This document shows, piece by piece, positions 10,345 through 20,251 of a DNA stretch of 64,000 bases. A program made the translations under genes and the position numbers. The notes under the pieces are model-generated. The model did no database searches, was not told where the DNA came from, and worked only from the letters and a program-made list of their open reading frames with translations. Source of the DNA: Anthonomus grandis grandis (taxonomy: Eukaryota; Arthropoda; Insecta; Coleoptera; Curculionidae); NCBI RefSeq assembly GCF_022605725.1, contig NC_065552.1, positions 23,702,785 to 23,766,784 on the forward strand, in the 5' to 3' direction. Each line of letters starts with the position of its first letter. Position 1 is the stretch's first letter.

Positions 10345-11500
10345 TGTTCTATAAATTTATCATTGTGCCAATTCATAAAGCAGGAAATAACAAAGACATT
10401 AACAACTATAGGCCAATAAGTCTATAAGCACATTCTCAAAGTTCCTGGAGAAGTGTATAAAGGATAAACTCATCTCATTCTTTAATGTAAATAATATCCT
10501 GTCTGATAACTTGGTTTCATTGTTGTATAAATTCATAAAAAATGTTACAGATAACCACAATAATGGTCATGGGTGTGATATAGAGCTACAATATTTTGCT
10601 TAAAATATTGAATAGATAAGAGATTAGGGGATCTGTTTTGAGTGTTCTCGAAGGTTATTTTACAGGTAGGTACCTGGTTAATATTAAAGACATTATGAAC
10701 ATTGGCAACGTTGCACGGCGTACGCGTGACGTAATGGAGAAGGAGTAGCAGTCAAGATTTAGCAAGCAGACGCTTCAATACACACTTTGTTTTTATCTAT
10801 ATTTAATTTTGTATTTATTTGATAATGCAAGTAAAATAAAGTCAGTGTTTTTATATATAAAGAACCACGTCTATTTTTCATTATATGCTGAGTTTCGACC
10901 AATACCAGTACCTCGGGATTGGTGATGCCACAGGCGTAGCTGAACAGATTCAGAATGGAGAAAATGAGTCTTAACGTTAATTCTCTTATAAAAATGTCCT
11001 CAAAGGAACAATTATATCATATGCCGACAATAGAGTAGTCTTTTTCTATAATTGGTCATGGTCTGAAGTAAATATTTATTACAATTTGAACTAAAAAAAA
11101 ATGAGATAGATACCTTTTAAACTCACTGAAACTTTCCCTTGATCAAAACCATTTATGGAGCGTTCTCTATCAGTTCCTTTAATAGGCCCTCAGACAGAAG
11201 CCTAAAAATAGAAAATTTTGAGCAAATTGTTTATTACAAAGTTTTGTTAAAGACCATTTCCATCTCTTTTATTGTTAATAATATTTGTAATATATCTTTG
11301 TTAGGCTCTTTAAGTATTTGACAGATGTTCACATCTAGGAGCAACTTATAACAAAAGTGGACTTGTTAAAATGTATAGAATAATATAATGATTAGTAATT
11401 ATATATGGATTAGTAAAACTTCAAATGAGTATGCACCAAATCAGGATTTAAAACTTAATGCAAGCAAATCAGCAATTATTCTTTTTGGTTACAATAACAA
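10345..11500 (+). pseudogene. Decayed LINE with an insertion
   Basis: Plus-strand RT motifs appear in order. VPIHKAGNNKDINNYRPISL (10370-10429) is an excellent match to the RT entry motif. GIRGSVLSVLEGYFTGR-like residues lie near 10630, SYADNRVVFF (the FADD box) near 11020, and LKLNASKSAIILFGY near 11450. A GC-richer block (10700-10980) interrupts the element between the finger and FADD motifs. Many stops and frameshifts. Confidence 0.7.
10700..10980. mobile_element. Insert within the LINE, possibly a solo LTR
   Basis: A compositionally distinct block that splits the RT motifs of the surrounding LINE. It is CpG-rich at its left end, has an AATAAA signal at about 10837 and a CCAATACC...GATTGG inverted motif near 10898-10924. 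Length and polyadenylation signal would suit a solo LTR, but TG..CA ends and a target duplication are not clear. A short frame (MLSFDQYQYLGIGD) is not recognised. Confidence 0.3.
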
Positions 11501-11509
11501 GTAACATAC

Positions 11510-13200
11510 TTATCTGTTAGTAATATCTAAAAAAAAACACCTCAGTAATTATTACTGAAGCAAAAAATTTAGGAATGTTTTTTTGATAATGCCCTTTTAT
11601 TGTAAATGCATGTTAAACAAAAACTTGGTATATCATACATGCATTTAGACAAAATAAACTACATAAAAATATATTTGCCACCGAACACTAAATATTGCAA
11701 TTCTCTTACATTAATTATTCAAAAATTACAAAATACATGCATGAATTTTTCTATTTATATAGTTTTTAGAAACCACATTACTTCATATTTAAACAGTAAC
11801 TTGATTTTATGAATGTTTAATAAATATACATATCATGTTTTTTATTGTATACAAAATAATAAGAAGCAAAGATCCACCACATCTAAAGTGACTTTTTAAT
11901 GCTTTTGATAAAGATGATTTTAATATTAAATTATAAAAATATGATGGAAAAAAGCTCTAAAAATATTGGTTAAAGTAATAATTTGTTTAGAAATTCACGA
12001 AAGGAGTAGAAAACGTAAAACTGAATAAATGTAAAATATTTATAACAGTGCATCTATTTTTATTATTCTGATAAACTTAGGTTTATCACCTTTAATAAAT
12101 ATATAATAAACTCCCATTGATTTGTCAAGTGATCTTATCTTCTAAAGCAAACTATATAATATAATGTTGAGTGATTAAAAAAAAAAGTTGGCACCGACGT
12201 CTGCAATTTTTTCCACATTATAAAATACTACCTTACGTACTGGCGACGCGATGTCGGGAAAATGTAAAACTGGAACTATTAAATTATCAAGATCATTATA
12301 CCAGTGCAAAGTTATAAATATTATTTCGTAAAGGACTAGTTTACCACATATTGGTTTAAATAAGTTTTCATTAGGCAAATGCTGAAAAAAAATTGATTGA
12401 TGCAAATTAGGGAGCTCCTTTATATAACATTCGATCGAAATACCTAAAAATCATCATAAAAAAAATATTATTTTGTAAAATGTGCAAAATGCAGTAAAAC
12501 ATTTATTTCATCAACACAGTGTGTAAAGTAGCAATAGCTGACCATCCGATTTTCAACGTAGAGTTGTGAAGAAGCGCGGTTACTCTTGGCTGACAACTTT
12601 GACAGGTAAGTGTGACGTATTGTTCCCCCACCACATAAAAATTACGATCTAAACAAAGGGTCGCTGAAATTGGTTATTAGCAATTTAAAGAGTTTTTTTT
12701 TCCTTTTTGTTTGATTAAAAACATGAGGTCGAATTTTCTACTCCTCCAGAGCTTGAGCTACTCTTTTCTCCCGAATAATTTTGTTGTGCTTTTATTGGAT
12801 CTAAAATAAATAAGGTCATATAAATTTGCCTCAATAATATGAATTAATAAAATGGGTGAAGCCATAAATATCTTATTGCCGGGATTAAAATGAGAGTTTC
12901 TTTCCCTTTATTTACCTTTCCTTTAGTCAGTAATGCAGACATTCATATATTATGAATATAATACATGGTGGAATTTTTAACTGGATTAAAATCAGTATAT
13001 GGTAATCAGCCTATTTATTTGTTGAAAAAATAATGATGAATAGCTGAACGTTTTCCCCTACTCTCGTTAAAACGAAAATCGCACAAACGCTTTGGTATAA
13101 CTCAAAGACAAACTGTTGATCGCGTCATAAAAAGACCCAAAAGTATCATATTTGTAGTCAGAGCCGAATTAGAAATATTTACCTGGATTGTAAAATATTA
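11510..13200. other. AT-rich spacer
   Basis: Mostly AT-rich and unrecognised. A more GC-rich island lies at about 12540-12650. A LINE tail may extend from the left to about 11830, but I cannot demonstrate it. Confidence 0.35.
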
Positions 13201-13218
13201 AGTAGGTATAATGTTCAA

Positions 13219-14243
13219 TTGTTCATTAACGTGTTCGATCTGGAGCAGCAGGAGGCAGTACAAAAAAAGCAAATGGGCCTATTTTGGATTGATGCTATTT
13301 ATAAAGGATGCTTTTACAGCGAGGCCTACAATCAGTTATATTCCATCCAATGCAGAAGATTTGATGAAGGAAAAATGAGAAAAATAGCGAGAGCTAGGAA
13401 GAATTTGTCGATGGAAGTCAATCTGATAAAGGTGAACCGATAGATAAAAGTGCAACACAACAGAATTATGTTTTTCGAACTCCTGCTACTGAGAAAATGA
13501 TAACAGAGCATGGAAATAAACTGAAAAGAAAGGGTTGCGAGAACGTATATGAGCAGCTTATTGACATAAAGAAAAAAATTAGAAACCTACAATGTGAAAA
13601 CTAACTTGAATAATGAATGTGAAAACTAACTTGGCTAATGATAGTGATTATCATTTTCTGATGAGTTTATTGCCGCTTATGAAAGCACTTCCACCTGTGA
13701 GAAATATGCAAATGAGACTTAATATACAATTTTTTCTAACTACCAGAATAAATTTACCAGAATACACCCCAGACCCAGAACACACCTCAGGTCGAGAATA
13801 CACCCCAGTATACCATTAACACACCACAATTTTCTCCGTGTGATACAAATTCTCTGAAAACATCTTGTCGAACTTGCATTGTCTTATTTATTTGTAACAC
13901 GACGTTTCGGTTGGTAAGTATCTCCAGCCGTTATCAAGTGTAAACTGCTAAAAAAGTGTAAAGTTTACACTTGCTAACGGTTGGAGATACTTACCAACCG
14001 AAACGTCGTGTTACATTAAATAAATAAGACAATGCAAGTTCGACTTCACTGTTCGACAAGATGTTTTCACTGTACCATTGTCTACCACCTTCAAAAAACA
14101 CATATTCTCTATCACCAATCGAACAAGTTTACAGTCCACTATCAACTATTGACAACAACAACAATTTACATTATTTAGAACCAGTAAGATCATTGATTAT
14201 GCCCCAACAACCTTCATCATTTAACGAGACGAAAATGCAGTAA
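13219..14243 (+). pseudogene. MADF/BESS-type protein remnant
   Basis: Plus-strand coding-like segments in more than one frame. The firmest is DSDYHFLMSLLPLMKALP followed by VRNMQMRLNI (about 13634-13730), a clear BESS motif. Upstream is an open, charged linker around NYVFRTPATEKMITEHG, and 13219-13443 could be a damaged MADF part. After BESS the frame becomes Ser/Pro/Thr-rich, is broken by a 213 bp palindrome (13856-14068) and resumes as YHCLPPSKNTYSLSPIEQVY to a stop at 14241. MADF/BESS proteins are host DNA-binding factors but are also accessory proteins of PIF/Harbinger transposons. With no second exon structure visible, a TE-derived or retro-copied remnant is more likely than an active gene. 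Confidence 0.6.
13856..14068. repeat. 213 bp near-perfect palindrome (hairpin MITE)
   Basis: Two ~95 bp arms read GAAAACATCTTGTCGAAC... inward from the left and as the reverse complement from the right, around a short centre near 13960. The right arm carries a 13 bp local duplication (TTCACTGTTCGAC). Each arm holds the block TTGATAACGGCTGG, a loop, then CCAACCGAAACGTC (left arm read on the minus strand); the right arm reads TTGCTAACGG. It interrupts the MADF/BESS remnant, so it is a later insertion. Confidence 0.85.
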
Positions 14244-14249
14244 GATTTT

Positions 14250-15275
14250 CACACTTTTAAATAATTCTTTTAATTATATACATCAAGCATACTTTTTATC
14301 ATAAATGAATAATGTTTACAGTTAATTTTTCTCTTGAATCAATGCATTTTCGAAATTTTGAACATTTTTCTACTCTTCTGTAAATTCCATAAATAATGTA
14401 TTTAAATGTTGTAGGTGTCATTCGGAAATACTCATAGAATATTTGTGGTTGTTGCTTTAGCTCATCTTATTAACCCAATACGTTTTTATATAAATCGTCT
14501 AATTAGTCATCTATTTTGACTTTAAATGCATGCTACAAAGCGCATATAATGTAACCACGCAATCATCTATCGCATCTAACTTAAGCGTAGACTAAGATAG
14601 TGTTGCCAGATAGGTCGGACTCTTTCCCATTAGAGGGCCTCCAGTTTCCCACTTAAAATGGTTTAATTTTTTTTTGCCACTAAATTATATGCCACTATTA
14701 TTTACAATGCGTAAAATGTATGACACTTTTCGGTTTATAGGCCATATGGTTGAATAAGAACATTTTATTTCGTAGGCACAGCGATAAATAAAGAAAGAAA
14801 GCTGTACGCCTTTTTTTAACGCGTGGTTTCTTCATTTTCGTCTTGGCGCTCTACAATTTTCGCTTGCATATCAGCACTTGAGTACTACACCCGTTTTTCT
14901 CCCGAGAAAAGAACAGACACAAAGACGCAAGATATAGTAAAAACGAGATAAAAAAAGAGATCCAGTTAATTTTTCTCGCTAGTTATGTTACCCCTAAATT
15001 TAATGATAAAACTTATATAACTGTATTTATATTTTTTATATATTGAAACTATGCTTTTGAAAAAACTGAATCCCACCAAAATTTCCACAGAATATTTTGT
15101 CAGTCTAAAAATCCCACTGATTATTAAAAAAACCGTAAATTTAGTGATAAAACGACCAATCTGGCAGCACTGCACTTGAAGAAGCAAAAGGTCTTTACCT
15201 AACCTCAACATGTAGAAAAGAACGAGTAAATCCTAACCTCAAAAAAATAAAAACAAGCAAAAATAAATAGGCTCG
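14250..15275. other. Non-coding stretch
   Basis: AT-rich with scattered CpG-containing patches (14570-14640, 14815-14900). No coding or mobile-element signal recognised. Confidence 0.4.
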
Positions 15276-15279
15276 AACA

Positions 15280-15710
15280 CTTCCGCGTCATCCTGCACCC
15301 AGTTGTCCAGTTGGTCGTTCTTTGCTTTCCTATCCTTTGGAACCCTTCCTAGATCCTTTTCTGCCCTTGCCCTTTGCCAGTGGTAGCTGAACCTATTCAC
15401 ACCGGTAGCCAGGCCGGATGCATCGTAGGGGAGGCGTCACCGTGCTTTTCAGTGTTAAAAATTGTGAAAATATCGATTCGGGGAACAGGGTACATACCCG
15501 ACAGTTTTCCCGAATCTCCAAATCGTGCTGGCAGATTGCCTCGTAGCAGAAGCCATTAAAAGTAGCAAGTGTAAGTCCAAATAGGCCCGACCCCGGTGGC
15601 ACCGTAGGCAAAATGTTCGCGAAGCGTTCATGTGATTTCAGGTTGGAGTCCTGGCATGGGCATGGTTGTTTTCGCGCCGGAAATCAGGCCGAATGCATTA
15701 TAGGGGTCCA
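15280..15710 (+). repeat. GC-rich block with repeat units and pol III-like boxes (SINE candidate)
   Basis: Composition jumps to GC- and CpG-rich. A ~34 bp unit at 15401-15434 (ACCGGTAGCCAGGCCGGATG...) recurs in diverged form at 15675-15708 (GCCGGAAATCAGGCCGAATG...), about 275 bp apart. Between them TGGCACCGTAGG (15597-15608) matches the pol III A box and GGTTGGAGTCC (15641-15651) the B box, each with one mismatch and with tRNA-like spacing of 32 bp. It could be a tRNA-derived SINE, the 5' region of a retroelement, or a CpG island. A 61-codon plus-strand frame here is not recognised. Confidence 0.4.
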
Positions 15711-15714
15711 TAGA

Positions 15715-16805
15715 AATAGAGAAAGGATAGAATGAGCCAAAACATGCGCCGATTCATAGAGTAATTAAAAGTATGAGAGGGTTCAATCCCATAGTGACAA
15801 GTGGGCACCATCTTTACCCTAAACTCGACTGCAGCGTACGGTTGCGGTCTAACCGAACTAAAATAATTGACATTTGTCACAGTCGGTAAAATAGTCTACT
15901 GTAATACCGATGCGTCATAGAAATGAAAGGCAGGCTATTCAAAATTTTAGAATGGCGCGAAATTTAAAATTATTGACCCATTAAATCAATTTTTAACAGC
16001 GTAAAGGCTGTGAATCTTGATCACAAACTCTAAAAAATTATGAAATAGTGCAAGTGTCTTAATTTAATTTTTGAAGAGGATAAGAGTGATAATGTTTGTA
16101 ATTTAAGTTTATTTTATACATTTTTTAATTGAATTCGTTAGTGTTTTGCATTAAATTCATCAAGTTTGCTTTTAAGCTGTTAAGTTAATGCATTTAGGCC
16201 CTTCAAAAAAATAAATTGTTAATTGCACTTTTTCATTGATGTTTAGAGAATGTGAAAGAGATTTTACAGCCCAATACGCTATCAAAAAAAGATTTAATGG
16301 GTCAATTATGTAAGACAATATTATAGAGATTAAGTATAATATATTTAGTCCTATTTTGAGAATTAAATGCTCGATACTAACAATGTTAATTTCACTGTTA
16401 TCAACAAATTGGCCAACCATGGTATGTATTTTGCTTTTTACATTTTACATTTTGAGGATATGATACAAAAATTACAATTTATCAAATTTATAAATTAATT
16501 ATTTATAGACATAAGAACTATATTTCTCAAAAATATGCCTTAAAAATTTTACGTTTACTACCTACTTTTTTGTACAGAGGGTCCCCAAAAATGTTAGGGG
16601 CGTGGTAATATATAAAAACTAACCCTGTAATTAAAATAATCTTTATGGAGAGTATGATATTAAAAATTAGTTGACACTGATGTATACCCTAAATTCTAGA
16701 TGTCATCGGTCCTTTTTCTTAAATATTCAAAGAGAATTCCTGGATCTTACTCCCATCTTATCGAGGTGAGGTACCTCCTTAAGTAGTGATCTGGTAGAAT
16801 GGAAG
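15715..16805. other. Non-coding, possible lone transposon terminus
   Basis: Mostly AT-rich. At 16575 the sequence TACAGAGGGTCCCCAAAAAT resembles a Tc1/mariner-type terminus beside TA, but I see no partner end. The piece TCTAACCGAACTAAA at about 15848 recurs at about 17647. Confidence 0.35.
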
Positions 16806-16810
16806 TTGTT

Positions 16811-17254
16811 TCACTTATTGTGCTTTTGGTAGTTCCTAGCAGCACAGCACTGATGATACCTTTCGTCAGACCTAGTAAAAAGTGGTCTAGCATAATTATG
16901 TTCATTCTGAACATTATATTGAGATTGCTGGATTATGATAGCAGGTAATAAAGTCAATGTATCTTCCCAAAGTACTTGTGCCTCAACCAGTACTGGGGCA
17001 TTTTGAATAATACTTGGGCCAGCAATTGGGAAAGCACACTTTCTTAAATGAGTATGTATAGTACTAGTAAATGAAATATCATCAAAATGGTCTTGACATA
17101 AATAACACCTTGTTGAGGTTGGGCTTAAACCAAGTATTTTAAACCATTCGGACCTCCTAATAATGTCACTTTCAGGAAATTTAAAGAAAATTTTATTTTT
17201 GTATGAATCTTCAATAGGACAATAGTATGTATTAGAACAAGTGGGTAGTATGTA
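16811..17254 (-). pseudogene. THAP-type zinc-finger protein remnant
   Basis: Minus-strand frame of 147 codons ending at TGA 16811-16813. It reads KIFFKFPESDIIRRSEWFKI, then LSPTSTRCYLCQDHFDDISF (Cys and His of the C2CH zinc site) and HLRKCAFPIAGPS, in the place of the AVPTIF box. This is the C-terminal two thirds of a THAP domain, a DNA-binding fold found in host regulators and in P-element-like transposases. The N-terminal Met/Cys..Cys part is not in this frame; the frame is closed upstream by TAA at 17255-17257. The following ~60 residues are not recognised. Either a decayed P-like transposon, a pseudogene, or an exon of an unrelated minus-strand gene. Confidence 0.65.
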
Positions 17255-17329
17255 TTAAAAATTAATTTTCCTGGTGATGACATTATTAGGGCAGTTTTAA
17301 AATGGTACACAACAATTTTAGGTGACCTA

Positions 17330-18290
17330 CAACATGGTGAAAACTATTTGATAAAAAAATTGCACTTACCCCATCCTAGGGATCTGAAACCACACAATAA
17401 AACAACAAAAAAGCTTCTACCTATATGATGAAATTACACTTTAATGACTTTAAGCTACATTTTTAACTATTTTTTGTTGAGAAAAAAACAAAAGAACACA
17501 CCCAATGGACGCTCAAATAAAAAGGAATAAGCAATGGCGACGATCGATGATGCGAAGGTGGGTGATGGCAAGGAACGAAAGAAAATCGATAATCTAATGT
17601 AATAATAATAATGACAATTATGACAGAAGTTGGTCCTCGATGCCGTCTAACCGAACTAAATTTCTTAGGTTAGGTTTTAAAACTTGATGATCAAATTAGG
17701 CTAGCTTTCAAACACTCTTTTAATATTCATTTCTCTATGCGCCGATTGTCTAATGACCATGGCCGCCATTTGTAAGGTCTAGTGCTGGGACATCGCAATG
17801 AATCATCGATGGTGAAATCGAAAGGTGACATCAATGCCTTAAAAAGATCGGTGTTTTACTACATCGATGTCGGGAAAACATGAATAACACGATGTTTATC
17901 GATGTTTCAAAAACATCGATAAACATCGCCCAGCTCCATGGTCTTTCTTTCGCGAGAATATAGCTGCATTGCATGTTTCCTGTCACATAAATTTAAAAAA
18001 ATATAAAAAAAGTAACATGTACCCAATACAAAAAAAATATATTGAAATTTCGATTTGAATGAAAGAAAGAAAGAAAATGTGCTATATTACGTAAAAATAA
18101 TCTTGTGTACAAGCATCCTACAAGCTAAAAAAACAAAACACAAATACAATTTCAAAAATTGACGAAACAATGAACAAAATTAAACACAAGAAGACAAAAC
18201 TTTTTGAACATACTTAAATTAAAGATAACTAAATAAAACAATCAATTACTAAATAAAGGTAAACTTGTTGACAAAACTAGAGAAGAAAAA
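17330..18290. other. Non-coding stretch
   Basis: No coding motif. Contains clustered ATCGATG/CATCGAT-type motifs (about 17808-17930) in short inverted arrangement, and a GAAA microsatellite at 18060-18076. Confidence 0.4.
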
Positions 18291-18299
18291 ATGAAAAAA

Positions 18300-19285
18300 A
18301 AAACTTGTCCAAGGTTAAAACCTATCATTAAAAAAGTCATTTAGGTTATAATATGCCTTAGCCAATAAAAGCGACTTTAATTATCTTTTAAATTTCTTAA
18401 CATCCGATATATGTCTAACACACAGAGGAACATGATTGTAAATTATGTAAATTAATGAGTTTTTGGTAAGGGAAGACGTAGGAATAGGTAGGGGAACATC
18501 ATTTACACGACGAGTCAAATGGCCAGTGTCAGAGGGTAGTTTGGGAATTTTGTGAATAAGAGCAGCTGTTTCTAAGATAAAGAGTGAAAAAAGAGTTAGG
18601 ATTTTTTCAGAAATGAAGAGGGGTTTGCAAGAATCTCTTAACTTAGCAGAACACAGGTATCTAACTGCTTTTTTTTGAATAACAAAGATAATGTTAAGAA
18701 GCCCCTTATTGGTTAAACCCCAAAAAGGCAAGCCATACCGAATATGAGATTCAATAAGTGAAAAGTACACTGAACGTGCAACCACCCCTCCCAGCTCTTG
18801 TTTTGCCATTCTTACTGCGAAACATCCAGAAGATAATTTCCCAGCTAAACTTAGAACATTGAAAGGCCTTTCAATGTTCTAAGCAGCTAAATGTAAAATA
18901 TGATCTTCAAACCGAAGGCGACCATCAATGGTAATTCCTAGGAACTTGCAGCACTCTTTATTCTGCAAGAGGGAATTTTCGTCAAACATCAGACCCTGAA
19001 CATCGCACTTAAACCCCATAATAGACGTCTTTCTTACATTAAACACGAGCCTGTTGGAAGCACACCACCCTGATAAAATCTGAAGGTCTTCAAGGATACA
19101 AGTCTTAATATAGTCAGAATTTTTATGGCTCCACAAAATAAATAACCTCAACTGCTCTAATTCAAAACAAAGAAAATTAATTGTTAACAACAGCTGATCA
19201 GCTGTAACAGAAGTGGAAGACCATACAAATGGCAGCCCCCTATGTATCCTAAAATTAGATGAGCAGTAGTCTATGCACATTCTAC
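18300..19285 (-). pseudogene. LINE C-terminal RT region (family A), with palindromic insertion
   Basis: Minus-strand frame reads from ILSGWCASNRLVFNVRKTSI through KFLGITIDGRLRFEDHILHL and VYFSLIESHIRYGLPFWGL to a C-terminus ending at 18381. It is one continuous frame apart from a single TAG introduced by the palindrome at 18850-18883. The FADD box and everything upstream are missing: the element is 5'-truncated, and the first ~45 residues do not look like RT. It shares the SLIESH-RYGL signature with the copies at 5.5 and 7.5 kb and is the best preserved of the three. Confidence 0.85.
18842..18891. repeat. 34 bp perfect palindrome flanked by 8 bp direct repeats
   Basis: Arms cttagaacattgaaagg (18850-18866) and cctttcaatgttctaag (18867-18883) are exact reverse complements with no spacer. 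Perfect CAGCTAAA copies lie at 18842-18849 and 18884-18891. Deleting the palindrome plus one repeat (42 bp, 14 codons) restores HILHLAGKLSSGCF in the LINE frame. Confidence 0.9.
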
Positions 19286-19289
19286 CTTT

Positions 19290-19985
19290 ACCATATTTCT
19301 ATGGTAAGGTCGTGCATTGCAAAGTTTTTTGTGTTAAAGTTATAAACTTAGCATAGTTAGTTCTATTAAAGGGAAATGCTGGCAAATTTCCTAGTAGCAG
19401 CGCCATAAATAAAAAATTAATAAATATGCCTGTCAATATAGTTAATAAATAGGCGATTTCGGCAACTTTACTTGGTTTTTATTTTGGTTCCCCGTTTTGT
19501 TTCTGAAACTTCATAGTGGTTACGACACACCAAAGTTTTCCGAAATTGTTTGGTAGTGGATATTGGTGAAAGTGACAGCTGATAGAAGATTGTCTTGTCT
19601 TGTCTTGTTTTGTTGATGGCTTTGCTGCAAGGCAATGGCCAGCCCGATTTGGGGGAGACTCCTTCTTTGTCTGGCTCTGGACCATGCAGGAATCTCCGAA
19701 ATATCTTCTTATATTACAACTTTGCTCGTTCTGTTTAGCTTGTGACTATAGCTTTGTCTTGTGTCGGCTTTATGGTTTGTGGCTATAATACGGGAGGAAA
19801 ACGTTAGTATTACAACAAAAGGAATGAGGGACCACACCAAGCACTAAAACAAGCGGGATTGTAGGATACAAGAGGGGTATTGGATAGTTGAGCTTCAAAG
19901 TTTAATCTTATTGATATTTATAAATCGCATGATTATTTCTATTGATTCGTCGTCGGGGGCAGACAAAATTTGAGTTATGGATAAT
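19290..19985. other. Non-coding stretch with CTTGT microsatellite
   Basis: A (CTTGT)n run lies at 19593-19612. No open frame here resembles a known domain. The right part (from ~19800) may be the 3' untranslated part of the minus-strand LINE at 20000-21670. Confidence 0.4.
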
Positions 19986-20014
19986 GGTGATATTTTCTTT
20001 TTTAATACAAAGAT

Positions 20015-20215
20015 TCAAAACAAGTCTAGATCGGATATATTATTAATAGGGCATTCAAAAAATATGTGGTTTGGGTCATCAAACATACCGCAGTCGCAAT
20101 AAGGGCTATCTTTCATTTTAATCTTATATAGATGGGCGTTAGTCAGGCAATGACCTGTGCGCATTCTAATTATTGTTGTAACGTGATTTCTATCCAAAAG
20201 ATGATCTTTACATTA
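20015..20215 (-). pseudogene. C-terminal tail of LINE ORF2 (Cys/His knuckle)
   Basis: Minus-strand frame reads DRNHVTTIIRMRTGHCLTNA and YCDCGMFDDPNHIFFECP. The RMRTGH...YCDCG..DD..H..FECP pattern is the C-terminal Cys/His region found after the RNase H or RT domain in I/Jockey-type LINE ORF2. It lies immediately 3' of ORF1, so almost all of ORF2 (endonuclease, RT) has been deleted. Confidence 0.75.
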
Positions 20216-20251
20216 TTTACTCCTGACATTAATGTGAAGGAAATATTGATT

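Noticed and set aside
15750..15830. Possible tRNA gene (GGTTCAATCCC near 15780)
   Set aside because: A T-loop-like string only; no acceptor stem, D-arm or anticodon arm can be folded around it.
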